Positions 16,381 to 24,397 of a stretch of 64,000 bases of DNA are shown here, piece by piece. The stretch is taken from contig NZ_QPIB01000003.1 in the NCBI RefSeq assembly GCF_003671765.1, forward strand, positions 125,983 through 189,982, given 5' to 3'. Source of the stretch: Xenophilus sp. E41 (GTDB lineage: Bacteria > Pseudomonadota > Gammaproteobacteria > Burkholderiales > Burkholderiaceae_C). A program made the translations under genes and the position numbers. The notes under the pieces are model-generated. The model searched no databases and was not told the origin of the DNA. It saw only the letters and a program-made list of their open reading frames with translations. Numbering within the stretch: the stretch's first letter is position 1; each line of letters begins with the position of its first letter.

Positions 16381-17178
16381 TCACCAGCTCGCATCCAGCC
16401 CGAGGTGGCGCAGCGCTTCGTGGCGCAGCTCGGCCAGGCGCGGGTGGCCACGGTGCCGCGGGTAGGGCAGGTCGACCGTGAGCTCGGCCACCACGCGGGC
16501 CGGGCGGTCGCTGAGCACGATCACGCGGTTGGCGAGGAACAGCGCCTCTTCCACGTCGTGCGTGACCAGCAGGGTCGAGAAGCCGCTGCGCTGCCACAGG
16601 GCGACCAGCTCGCTCTGCATCGCGATGCGGGTGAGCGAATCGAGCTTGCCCAGCGGCTCGTCGAGCACCAAGAGGCGCGGGTCGTTGACCAGCGCACGGG
16701 CCAGCGCCACGCGCTGTGCCATGCCGCCCGAGAGCTGGTGCGGGAAGGCCTTGGCAAAGTCCGAAAGGCCCACGCGCTGCAGTGCCTCGTCGACGCGGTG
16801 CCCCTGGGTCTTCAGCACGCCGCGCGCCTGGAGCCCGAGCGCCACGTTGTCGCGCACGCTGCGCCAGGGGTAGAGGGTCGGGTCCTGGAAGACGACGATG
16901 CGCGAGGGGTCGGGGTGCGTGATCGGTGCTCCGTCCTGGGTGAGGCGCCCGGCGGTCGCCGGCTCCAGCCCCGCGACCAGGCGCAGCAGCGTCGACTTGC
17001 CGCAGCCGCTGGGCCCGAGCAATGCGACGAACTCGCCGGGCGCGACCTCCAGGTCGATGTCGTCGAGCACCTGCAGCGGCGCGGACGCGCTGCCGAACCA
17101 GTGGCTCACGCCCTGGATGCCGATGCGTGCGCCGCCCGCGGCGGCGGCCGGCGCGGCTTGCAGGGCCGCGTTCACCAT
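16381..17178 (-). CDS. SsuB/TauB-like ABC transporter ATP-binding protein
   Basis: A 265-residue ATPase that energises import. Walker A is GPSGCGKST (about 55-63), followed by FQDPTLYPWRSVRDNVALGL, the signature LSGGMAQRVALARAL, Walker B LLVLDEPLGKLD and the switch His in LLVTHDVEEAL. ATG 17178 overlaps the end of the permease gene by 7 bp, so the pair is translationally coupled. The SsuB/TauB subgroup handles sulfonates and similar small anions. It is the only ATPase for the three neighbouring binding proteins in this locus. Confidence 0.92.
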   Translation of the reverse strand: MVNAALQAAPAAAAGGARIGIQGVSHWFGSASAPLQVLDDIDLEVAPGEFVALLGPSGCGKSTLLRLVAGLEPATAGRLTQDGAPITHPDPSRIVVFQDPTLYPWRSVRDNVALGLQARGVLKTQGHRVDEALQRVGLSDFAKAFPHQLSGGMAQRVALARALVNDPRLLVLDEPLGKLDSLTRIAMQSELVALWQRSGFSTLLVTHDVEEALFLANRVIVLSDRPARVVAELTVDLPYPRHRGHPRLAELRHEALRHLGLDASW

Positions 17179-18224
17179 TTCACCGTCCCCTTCTGCCACG
17201 ACAGCACGCGGTCGCGCACCGTGAAGAGCAGCGTGATCAGGCCCGAGCACAGCACCGCCATCACCAGCAGCGCGGCGTACATGTTGGCGTAGGCGGCCCA
17301 GCCCTGGGCCCATTGCAGGTACCAGCCGAGGCCGGCCTTCACGCCCATCATCTCGGCCGTCACCAGCACGGAGAACGAGGCGCCCAGGCCCATGAAGAGG
17401 CCGACGAAGACCTGCGGCAGGGCGGCCGGGACGGCGACGCGCCACACCAGGAACCATTCGCTCGCGCCCAGCGTGCGCGCCACGTCGTAGTAGCTCTTGT
17501 GCACCGAGGCCACGCCCGACCACGACAGCACCGCCACCGGGAAGAAGGTCGCCAGGCCGATCAGGAACACCGCCGCCGCGTAGCTCGACGGCGCGAAGAA
17601 GAAGGCCAGCGGCAACAGCGCCGAGGCCGGCACCGGCCCGAGGAAGCGCAGCAGCGGGTGCACCCAGTAGCCGGCGATGCGCGACCAGCCGATCCACACC
17701 CCGGTGGCGAAGCCCACCAGCGCGCCCAGCACGAAGCCGTGCGCCAGCAGGCGCACCGAATGCGCCGTCGACAGGCCCAGGCGTGCCCAGTCCTCGTAGG
17801 CCACGTCGATCAGGCTCTGCGGCGGCGCGAAGAAGGGCGGCGGCAGCGCACCCAGCTTGGCCGTGAGCAGCTCCCACAGCGCGAGCAGCAGCGGCGCGGC
17901 CACCAGCCATTGGCCCGCGCGGTGCAGGGCCTGCGCGAGGCGCCCGCTGCGCGGGCCGGCCAGCGCCCAGGCCAGCACCGCTGCCGCGATGCCGAAAGCG
18001 AGCACGCCGAACTCGGTGGTGAAGTTCCAGTCCGAGAAGCCCACCTCGCGGTTGGGCCAGGCGAGCGTGAGCGCGCCCAGGCCCGCCCAGGCAGCGGCCG
18101 AGGCAAGGCCCGTGCGCCACATGCGGTGTGGGCGCGCAGCACTGGCGGCTTGGGAGGAGACGAGCGCCGCGCTCGCCGTGTCGGGTGTGTAGGGGGACGC
18201 AAGTGCGCCGTCGATGGCAGTCAT
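17172..18224 (-). CDS. SsuC/TauC-like ABC transporter permease
   Basis: A 350-residue inner-membrane protein, longer than the usual 260 because of an N-terminal extension with two extra hydrophobic segments (about 38-52 and 68-84). The core runs from about 105: LLLALWELLTAKLGALPPP, FVLGALVGFATGVWIGW, FFPVAVLSWSGV, the EAA-like loop YYDVARTLGASEWFLVWRVAVPAALPQVFVG and a final helix. It is coupled to the ATPase gene downstream. The upstream 190 bp hold a repeat element and then the next binding-protein gene, so this may be a separate transcription unit from the ssuD arm. Confidence 0.9.
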   Translation of the reverse strand: MTAIDGALASPYTPDTASAALVSSQAASAARPHRMWRTGLASAAAWAGLGALTLAWPNREVGFSDWNFTTEFGVLAFGIAAAVLAWALAGPRSGRLAQALHRAGQWLVAAPLLLALWELLTAKLGALPPPFFAPPQSLIDVAYEDWARLGLSTAHSVRLLAHGFVLGALVGFATGVWIGWSRIAGYWVHPLLRFLGPVPASALLPLAFFFAPSSYAAAVFLIGLATFFPVAVLSWSGVASVHKSYYDVARTLGASEWFLVWRVAVPAALPQVFVGLFMGLGASFSVLVTAEMMGVKAGLGWYLQWAQGWAAYANMYAALLVMAVLCSGLITLLFTVRDRVLSWQKGTVKW

Positions 18225-18333
18225 GCGGGAAGTGCCTCCGTGCAGAAATCGTGCGTGGTGGCCGCTGGCGTCGCGTGCGGTTCAGGCCAGACGGCAAGCG
18301 AAGCGATGCCCTCAGGGCAGCCGCGGAACTGGC

Positions 18334-18416
18334 TTGGCCAGGCCGCTGGGTGCGCCCCCCTCCCGCCGAAGGCGAGAGACGGGGGAGACGCGAAGCGGCT
18401 TGGGGGGTGTTTCATC
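18334..18416. repeat. GC-rich dyad repeat of the CCCCCCTCCCGCC type
   Basis: The stretch GGGTGCGCCCCCCTCCCGCC, then GAAGGCGAGAGACGGGGGAG and GCTTGGGGGGTGTTTCAT, contains interleaved inverted repeats (CCCCCC against GGGGGG, CTCCCGCC against GGGGGAG). From memory this exact style of element recurs between genes in Variovorax and relatives. It fills most of the 192-bp gap 18225-18416 and ends right at the stop of the downstream binding-protein gene. Confidence 0.55.
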
Positions 18417-19418
18417 TCACGCCAGCACGTCCACCGACACGTGGTTCGCGAGGCGCGCCGGGTCGGTGGAGGACTTGAGCACGCCCACCGAGCGGAAGTC
18501 GCGGGCGTAGAACTCGACCTCGTCGCGCAGGTTCCTGCCCACGGGATGGTGCTGGTGCGTCAGCGTGCCCAGCAGCGCCTGCAGGTCCTCGACCGGCACC
18601 TTGGGCGAGTACTTGGCGAAGAGCTTGGCCGACTCGTTCGGGTTCTCGGCCACGTAGTCGGAGGCCTGCACGATCGACCGCACGAGTGCGGCCACGGTGG
18701 GCCTGTCCTTGCGCACCAGTTCGCCGCGCGCGCCGACGATGCAGCAGACCTTGTCCTTGTATTCGCCCGAGAGGTTGGTCGCGAGTTCGGTGAAGCGGCC
18801 CTTGTTGCGCTTCTCGATCAGGTAGAGCGTCGGGTCGCCGTCGGCAATCGCCTGGATCTCGCCCTTGTTCACCGCCACGTCGAGCAGGTCGGCCGGGTAC
18901 TGGCGCCACTGCACGTCCTTGTCGGCGTCGATGCCGTTCTTCTTGAGCAGGATCGAGAAGAAGTTCTTGCCGGGGCTGGCGATGTCCGACACACCGATGG
19001 TCTTGCCCTTGAGCTGCTGCAGGCTGGTCACGCCGGCCTCGTTCACGCCCACCATCCGCACGCAGCCGCCGTGCGAGCTGCCGACGATCTTGACGTCGAA
19101 GCCCGACTCCAGCGGCTTGAGCCAGCGGTGGATCATGCCCACGGCCGCGTCGGCCTTGGCCGTGGCCAGCGATTCGAGCAGCTGGTCGGTGGAGCCGGTG
19201 TAGTTGATGAGATCGACCTGCAGGCCGTTCTTCTCGAAGATGCCGCGTTCCTGTGCCACCACCACCGGCGACAGGCAGAAGGCGCTGGCGTTCCAGGCGA
19301 AGGTGAGCTTGCGCGGCTGCGACCAGGCGCGCGAGGCGAGCAGGCCGCTGGCGGCCACGGTGGCGGCGGCGCCGGCAAGGCGCAGGGCGCCGCGGCGGTT
19401 GAGGGTCGGGTGGGTCAT
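18417..19418 (-). CDS. NMT1/SsuA-like ABC transporter substrate-binding protein (2 of 3)
   Basis: A 333-residue periplasmic receptor. Leader: LNRRGALRLAGAAATVAASGLLASRAWSQ is cleaved near WSQ. The body shows the NMT1-like order: KLTFAWNASAFCLSPVVVAQERGIF, LESLATAKADAAVGMIHRW, LKGKTIGVSDIASPGKNF and IQAIADGDPTLYLIE. A Cys-rich patch DKVCCIVGARG is unusual for the family. It is the last gene of the arm ssuD-aldolase-binding protein, 23 bp after the aldolase gene, and probably brings in the compound those enzymes act on. The divergent sequence relative to the other two receptors suggests a different ligand. Confidence 0.87.
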   Translation of the reverse strand: MTHPTLNRRGALRLAGAAATVAASGLLASRAWSQPRKLTFAWNASAFCLSPVVVAQERGIFEKNGLQVDLINYTGSTDQLLESLATAKADAAVGMIHRWLKPLESGFDVKIVGSSHGGCVRMVGVNEAGVTSLQQLKGKTIGVSDIASPGKNFFSILLKKNGIDADKDVQWRQYPADLLDVAVNKGEIQAIADGDPTLYLIEKRNKGRFTELATNLSGEYKDKVCCIVGARGELVRKDRPTVAALVRSIVQASDYVAENPNESAKLFAKYSPKVPVEDLQALLGTLTHQHHPVGRNLRDEVEFYARDFRSVGVLKSSTDPARLANHVSVDVLA

Positions 19419-19441
19419 GGTCGTAGGGCGAGAGGGGTGAA

Positions 19442-20293
19442 TCAATCGAGCAGATCGGGCTCGGCCTGCACGAGGCCTTCGTACAGGCTCTCGAAGGCAT
19501 GCAGCGCCCCCTCGGGGCCGCCGATCTGGCCGTGCGTGTGGCGGGCCGTGGCCTCGTCGATGGGCTGGGGCGTGCCGGCGGCCTGCGCCAGCAGCTGCGT
19601 GTGGCAGGCGTTGTCGAGCGCGATGTACCACCACGCCGCGGCCTCCACCGTGGGCCCTGCGGTGAGGATGCCGTGGTTCTTCAGGATCGCGCCCTTGGCC
19701 ACGTCGCCGTCGTCCTTGGCCAGCGCATGCGCGATGCGATCGCCCTCGCTGGTGTCGACCACCATGCCGGTGAAGTCGTCGAACAGCGCCACGTCGCCGT
19801 GGAACACGCAGCTGTCCTGCGTGAGCGTTGCGAGCGGCTGGCCCAGTGTGGAGAAGGCCTTGCCGAAGGTCGAATGCGTGTGCGCGGCGGCGACCACGCC
19901 GGGGTGGCGCTCGTGGATCGCGGCATGGATCGCGAAGGCGGCCTTGTTGAGTGGGCGCTGGCCGATCACCGTCTCGCCGCGCGCGTTGACCAGCAGCAGG
20001 TCCGACACCTTGATGCGCGAGAAGTGCACGCCCAGCGGGTTGACCCAGAAGTGGTCGGTAAGCTCGGGGTCGCGCGCCGTGATGTGCCCGGCCAGGCCCT
20101 GCGCGAAGCCGAAGCGCGCGAAGAGGCGGAAGGCGCCGGCCAAGCGCTCCTGGCGATGCCGGCGCTCGGCCTCCACGCTCGGGCGGGCCGGCGGTGGCTC
20201 GAACCAGAAGTGCTGGCGCGGCGCGGCGTTGAAGCGTTCGCGCAGGCCGCGCGGCGCGCTGGCAGGGCGTTCGATGGACAGGATGGCGCTCAT
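19442..20293 (-). CDS. Class II aldolase/adducin-family protein
   Basis: A 283-residue zinc-dependent lyase or decarboxylase-type enzyme. The metal site is visible as HTHSTFGKAF (H-x-H) and the distal His in ILKNHGILTAG, with VNPLGVHFSRIKVSDLLLVN as the phosphate or carboxylate-binding loop of the fold. Adducin-family members cleave C-C bonds in sugar phosphates or act on hydroxy-acids; this branch, near 280 residues with a C-terminal YEGLVQAEPDLLD tail, has no firm reaction. It lies between an SsuD-like monooxygenase and a binding protein, so it may process the aldehyde produced after desulfonation. That is inference from order only. Confidence 0.82.
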   Translation of the reverse strand: MSAILSIERPASAPRGLRERFNAAPRQHFWFEPPPARPSVEAERRHRQERLAGAFRLFARFGFAQGLAGHITARDPELTDHFWVNPLGVHFSRIKVSDLLLVNARGETVIGQRPLNKAAFAIHAAIHERHPGVVAAAHTHSTFGKAFSTLGQPLATLTQDSCVFHGDVALFDDFTGMVVDTSEGDRIAHALAKDDGDVAKGAILKNHGILTAGPTVEAAAWWYIALDNACHTQLLAQAAGTPQPIDEATARHTHGQIGGPEGALHAFESLYEGLVQAEPDLLD

Positions 20294-20328
20294 GCGTGTC
20301 TTCCGGAGGGCTTGCGGGTGCATCGGGC

Positions 20329-21438
20329 TCAGGCGGCGCGGCGCTGGCCGGCGATGCGCTGGGCGACCAGCTCGCGGGTGCGCGGGATGAGCGCACGGCC
20401 GTAGTCGGTGGCGTCCTCCAGCGGGTCGAAGCCGCGGATCAGGAAGGTGCTCACGCCCAGGTCCCAGTAGTCGAGCAGCGCGTCGGCCACCTGTTCGGGC
20501 GTGCCCACCAGCGCGGTGCTGTTGGAGCGGCCGCCCGTCTCCTGCGCGATGGCGGTCCACAGGCGCTTGTCCACGCGCGGCCCCTTGTCGGCCGCGGCCA
20601 GCAGGCGGCGGGCGCCTTCGCTCTGCTGCGGGCCGCCGCGTGCGTAGCCGGCCACCACGCGCAGGCGGCGCGTTTCTTCCAGGATGCGGTCGGCCCGCGC
20701 CCAGGCGGCTTCCTCGGTGTCGGCCAGGATGGGCCGGAACGAGACCGAGAAGCGCACGCTGCGCCCATGCTTGGCCGCCTCGGCGCGCACGCGGGCCGTG
20801 AGCTCGCGTGCCTGGTCGAGCGATTCGCCCCACAGCGCATACACGTCGGCATGCTTGCCGGCCACCGGGATGGCGGCTTCGGACGCGCCGCCGAAGTACA
20901 CCGGCACGTGCGGCTTGCCGCCCTGCGTCTGCAGCGGCTTGATCTCGGAGAAGGCGCCCTGCGCGCGGTAGTGCGTACCTTCGTGGTCGAAGGGCTTCTC
21001 GGCCGTCCAGACCTTGCGCAGCACGTCCAGGTACTCGTCGGTGCGGGCGTAGCGCTGGTCGTGGTCCAGCCAGTCGCCGTCGCGGCGCTGCTCCTCGTCG
21101 GAGCCGCCCGAGATGTAGTGCACCGCCAGGCGCCCGCCGCTGAGCTGGTCCAGCGTGGCGAACTGCCGCGCCGCCAGCGTGGGCGCGACGAAGCCCGGCC
21201 GGTGCGCCAGCATGAAGTGGATGCGCTCGGTGACGGCCGCCGCATGCGCCACGGTGAGCGTGGCATCGGGGATGGTCGAGTGGTGCGGCACCAGGATGCG
21301 GTCGAAGCCCGCCGCCTCGTGGGCCTGCGCGAAGGCGCGGACGTACGCGGGGTCGAACACCGGGCCGCGTGGGGCATGGATCTCCGAGACCTTCTGGCCC
21401 TGGATCATGCCGATGAATTCGACGTCGTTCTGGCTCAT
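20329..21438 (-). CDS. ssuD: SsuD-like FMNH2-dependent alkanesulfonate monooxygenase
   Basis: A 369-residue luciferase-like (LLM class) oxygenase that would cleave C-S bonds, giving an aldehyde and sulfite. Family features: FDRILVPHHSTIPDATLTVAHAAA, LAHRPGFVAPTLAARQFATLDQLSGGRL, GGSDEEQRRDGDWLDHDQRYARTDE and VPVYFGGASEAAIPVAGKHADVYALWGE. The C-terminal loop SNSTALVGTPEQVADALLDYWDLGV is also standard for SsuD. A partner NADPH-FMN reductase (SsuE) is not present nearby and must be supplied elsewhere. ATG 21438 is the conserved start. It heads the leftward arm from the divergent region 21439-21600. Dimethylsulfone monooxygenase (SfnG-like) is the main alternative. Confidence 0.82.
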   Translation of the reverse strand: MSQNDVEFIGMIQGQKVSEIHAPRGPVFDPAYVRAFAQAHEAAGFDRILVPHHSTIPDATLTVAHAAAVTERIHFMLAHRPGFVAPTLAARQFATLDQLSGGRLAVHYISGGSDEEQRRDGDWLDHDQRYARTDEYLDVLRKVWTAEKPFDHEGTHYRAQGAFSEIKPLQTQGGKPHVPVYFGGASEAAIPVAGKHADVYALWGESLDQARELTARVRAEAAKHGRSVRFSVSFRPILADTEEAAWARADRILEETRRLRVVAGYARGGPQQSEGARRLLAAADKGPRVDKRLWTAIAQETGGRSNSTALVGTPEQVADALLDYWDLGVSTFLIRGFDPLEDATDYGRALIPRTRELVAQRIAGQRRAA

Positions 21439-21600
21439 TGCTGATTCCTTGTGGATGAGGGGCCGGCGCGTGTGGCGCCCGCCTGGCAAAGGGAGCGTCA
21501 CCGTAAAGTCCGCGCCCGCCGTCGTGAACGTAGAAAAACGTGCTTGCATATGCGGCTTGCGTCGTTCACTGCGCAGCGCCGGGCGCCTAAGGTGTGCGGC
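21439..21600. promoter_or_regulatory. Divergent control region of the organosulfur locus
   Basis: This 162-bp gap separates the leftward ssuD arm from the rightward acyl-CoA dehydrogenase-like arm and must hold both promoters. It contains a perfect 8-bp palindrome GCATATGC at 21546-21553 inside CTTGCATATGCGG, with GAACGTAGAAAAACGTGC, a GAACGT/ACGT repeat, just before it. A CysB-type activator usually binds degenerate AT-rich sites of this kind near -35. The assignment is tentative. Confidence 0.35.
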
Positions 21601-22833
21601 ATGCGTGTGCTTGCCCATTCCCTTTCGTTCCCGTCCACCCATGCGCCGGCATCCGGCGCGGCGCTGCCGGATCGCGCGCTGCTTGCCCGACTGACGCGCG
21701 AGTTCGCTGCTACGGCGGACGAACTGGACGCGAGCGGCGCCTTTCCGCACGCCAACTTCCGCGCCCTGCAGGCTGCCGGGCTGGTGGCCCTGGTGGCGCC
21801 GGCCGCCTGGGGCGGCGGCGGCGCCACGCTCGCGCAGGCGCGCGCGGTGATCACGGCCGTGGCGCGTGGCGAGCCGGCCACCGCGCTCATCCTGGTCATG
21901 ACCTACCTGCAGCACCAGGGCCTGGCCCGACCCGGCAGCCGCTGGCCGCGCCACCTGGCCGAGCAGGTGGTGCGCGACGCGGTGGCGCATGGAGCGCTCA
22001 TCAATTCACTGCGCGTGGAGCCGGCGCTCGGGTCGCCGGCGCGCGGCGGCCTGCCGGGCACGGTGGCGCGGCGCGAGGGCGAGTCCTGGGTGATCTCGGG
22101 CCACAAGCTCTACACCACCGGCATCGAGGGCCTGAGCTGGCTCGCCGTGTGGGGCCGGACCGACGAGCCCGCGCCGCGCACCGGCGTGTTCCTGGTGCCG
22201 CGCGAGGCCGCCGGCCTGCGCGTGATCGAGAGCTGGGACCACCTGGGCCTGCGGGCCTCGGGCAGCCACGAGGCGGTGTTCGAGGACGTGCGCATCCCGC
22301 TCGAGCACGCCGTCGACCTGCGCGCGCCGGCCGACTGGGCCCCGGACGCGGGCAGCCAGACCGACATCGATGCCCATGCGAACCAACAGGCCTGGATGGT
22401 GGCGCTGCTGGGCAGCCTCTACGACGCCGTGGCGCAGGCCGCGCGCGACTGGCTGCTGGACTTCCTGCGCACGCGCGCGCCCGGCAGCCTGGGCGCGCCG
22501 CTGGCCGGCCTGCCGCGCGTGCAGGAGGCCGTCGGCGAGATCGAGGCGCTGCTGCGCAGCAACCGGGTGCAGCTCGACGCCCTCGCCGCCGACGTCGACG
22601 CCGGCCGCGCGCCGCCGCCGGCCGACAGTGCCCTGGTGAAGTACAGCGTGACCACCCAGGCGATTCGCGCCGTGGAGATCGCGCTGCAGCTGAGCGGCAA
22701 CCACGGCCTGTCGCGCCGCAACCCCCTGCAGCGCCACCACCGCGACGTGCTGTGCAGCCGCATCCATACGCCGCAGAACGATGCGGTGCTGGTGGCCGCC
22801 GGCCGGCGTGCGCTGGCCGAGGTGAGGTCATGA
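21601..22833 (+). CDS. Acyl-CoA dehydrogenase-fold flavoprotein (SfnB/DszC-like)
   Basis: A 410-residue flavoenzyme. Family marks: the N-terminal helical domain (FPHANFRALQAAGLVALVAPAAWGG), the beta-domain segment VISGHKLYTTGIEGLSWLAVWGR, HLGLRASGSHEAVFEDVRIPLEHAV, and the C-terminal helices ending NPLQRHHRDVLCSRIHTPQND. In sulfur loci such proteins act as flavin-dependent monooxygenases on thiophenes, sulfones or sulfinates rather than as fatty-acid dehydrogenases; no CoA ligase is nearby. ATG 21601 aligns with the usual N terminus. The stop overlaps the next start (ATGA 22830-22833). It heads the rightward arm of the locus. Confidence 0.83.
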   Translation: MRVLAHSLSFPSTHAPASGAALPDRALLARLTREFAATADELDASGAFPHANFRALQAAGLVALVAPAAWGGGGATLAQARAVITAVARGEPATALILVMTYLQHQGLARPGSRWPRHLAEQVVRDAVAHGALINSLRVEPALGSPARGGLPGTVARREGESWVISGHKLYTTGIEGLSWLAVWGRTDEPAPRTGVFLVPREAAGLRVIESWDHLGLRASGSHEAVFEDVRIPLEHAVDLRAPADWAPDAGSQTDIDAHANQQAWMVALLGSLYDAVAQAARDWLLDFLRTRAPGSLGAPLAGLPRVQEAVGEIEALLRSNRVQLDALAADVDAGRAPPPADSALVKYSVTTQAIRAVEIALQLSGNHGLSRRNPLQRHHRDVLCSRIHTPQNDAVLVAAGRRALAEVRS

Positions 22834-23804
22834 GCGGGGTGCTGTTGCGGTCGAGCCGCCGGCAGTGGCTCCACGGCGGTGCGGCGCTTGCGGCCGCCTG
22901 GCTGTGGCCCACCGTGCAGGCCCAGTCCCGCACCGCGCTCGTGCTCGGCGACCAGGCGCGTGGCTTGAGCGCCCTGTTCGAGGCGGCGGGCTCGTTGAAG
23001 GACGCGCCCTTCGATTTCCGCTGGGCCAACTTCCAGGGCGCGGCACCGCTCTTCGAGGCGCAGCGCAGCGGTGCGGTGGACACGGCCGTCGCCGGCGACC
23101 TGCCGGTGCTCGCGGCGGCCGTCGGGCGCACGCCGCTGAAGATCGTCGCCACGCGCGCCGGCCGGCCCGAGTCGCTGGGCATTGTGGTGCAGCCCGACTC
23201 CGCCCTGCAGCGGGTGGCCGACCTGCGCGGCAAGACGGTGATCGTCTCGTCCGCGCGCGGCAGCATCTCGCAGTACCAGCTCTATGGCGCGCTGGAAGAG
23301 GCGGGCGTGCCGCTCGCCGAAGTCACGGTGCGCTTCGTGCTGCCGACCGATGCGGCCACCGCCTTCGCCTCGCGCCAGATCGAGGCCTGGGCCACCTTCG
23401 ACCCCTACTACACGGTGGCGCGTCAGCACGGCGGCCGCGTGCTGCGCGACGGGCGCGGCATCAACACGGCGCTGGGCTTCATCACCGCCAGCGAGCAGGC
23501 CCTGGCCGACCCGGCGCGGCGTGCCGCGATCGTGCAGTTCCTGGACCGGCTGGCACGCGCCGGCGAATGGGCGCAGGCGCACCCGGAGGCCTACGCGCAG
23601 GTCTACGCCGGCCTGTCGCGCCTGCCGATCGAGTCGGCACGCGCCATCACCGCGAACGCCGCCGTCGCGGCCCGGCCGGTGAGCGAGGAAGACGTCACGG
23701 CGTTGCAGCGCGTGGCCGACCGCGCCGCACGCGACGGCATCCTGCCGCAGCGGGTGGACGTGCGCGCCATCACCGACGCCACGCTGTGGCGCAGGCCGGC
23801 ATGA
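22830..23804 (+). CDS. SsuA-like ABC transporter substrate-binding protein (3 of 3)
   Basis: A 324-residue periplasmic receptor. The leader RSSRRQWLHGGAALAAAWLW has a twin-Arg-like start and ends at VQAQS. The body ALVLGDQARGLSALFEAAG, FRWANFQGAAPLFEAQRSGAVDTA, VIVSSARGSISQYQLYGALEEAG and IEAWATFDPYYTVARQHGG parallels the receptor at 14202-15176 block by block (GDQKGGLRALLEAA, SEFPAAAPLAEALNANAVDS). The two are likely paralogues. Both ends overlap neighbours by ATGA, so it is locked into the acyl-CoA dehydrogenase to rhodanese operon. No permease gene lies in this arm; it may share the one at 17172. Confidence 0.87.
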   Translation: MSGVLLRSSRRQWLHGGAALAAAWLWPTVQAQSRTALVLGDQARGLSALFEAAGSLKDAPFDFRWANFQGAAPLFEAQRSGAVDTAVAGDLPVLAAAVGRTPLKIVATRAGRPESLGIVVQPDSALQRVADLRGKTVIVSSARGSISQYQLYGALEEAGVPLAEVTVRFVLPTDAATAFASRQIEAWATFDPYYTVARQHGGRVLRDGRGINTALGFITASEQALADPARRAAIVQFLDRLARAGEWAQAHPEAYAQVYAGLSRLPIESARAITANAAVAARPVSEEDVTALQRVADRAARDGILPQRVDVRAITDATLWRRPA

Positions 23805-24397
23805 CGCGGCCGCTGCGCGAGTTCGTCCATGCCTTCGGCCTGCTGCTGTACACCCGTCCCGAGGAGCCGCAGCTGCTGGCGCAGGGCGGTGCGCTGCTGC
23901 GCACGCTGGTCGCGCGCGACGACTGGCTGCCCGAGGCCTTCGCCGAGCCGCACCCGGAGTACTACCGGCAATACCTGCTGCATGCCGATTCGACCGAGCG
24001 CTTCTCTGTGGTGAGCTTCGTGTGGGGGCCGGGCCAGGCCACGCCGGTGCACGACCACACGGTGTGGGGCCTGATCGGCATGCTGCGCGGCAGCGAGTTC
24101 AGCCAGGGCTACGTGGAGCGCGAGGGCGCCTGGGTGCCCGAGGGCGAGGCCGTGCGGCTGCAGCCCGGCGACGTGGAGGCGGTGTCGCCGCGCATCGGCG
24201 ACGTGCACCGCGTGCGCAATGCCTTCGACGACCGCGTGTCGATCAGCATCCACGTCTATGGCGCCAACATCGGCGCCGTGCGGCGCCATACTTACCCGCC
24301 CGAGGGTGGACGGCGCCTGTTCGTCTCGGGCTACTCCAACACCCTTCTGCCCAATCTCTGGGACCGCAGCGCCGAGCTGCGGTCCGCCGCCGAATGA
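23801..24397 (+). CDS. Cupin thiol dioxygenase (cysteine/3-mercaptopropionate dioxygenase type)
   Basis: A 198-residue iron enzyme expected to oxidise a thiol to a sulfinate with O2. The cupin motif 1 is GPGQATPVHDHTVWGLIGML (His-x-His) and the third ligand lies in PRIGDVHRVRNA. The length and the segment LHADSTERFSVVSFVWGPG fit cysteine-dioxygenase-type proteins of Burkholderiales. Start and stop both overlap adjacent genes (ATGA). In this operon a thiol formed during organosulfur breakdown would become a sulfinate, which can release sulfite. The exact thiol is not determined by sequence. Confidence 0.83.
   Translation: MTRPLREFVHAFGLLLYTRPEEPQLLAQGGALLRTLVARDDWLPEAFAEPHPEYYRQYLLHADSTERFSVVSFVWGPGQATPVHDHTVWGLIGMLRGSEFSQGYVEREGAWVPEGEAVRLQPGDVEAVSPRIGDVHRVRNAFDDRVSISIHVYGANIGAVRRHTYPPEGGRRLFVSGYSNTLLPNLWDRSAELRSAAE

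Noticed and set aside
17022-20390. 1122-codon plus-strand frame opposite the ssu-like genes
   Set aside because: It is low-complexity Arg/His-rich text antisense to well-supported permease, receptor, aldolase and monooxygenase genes.
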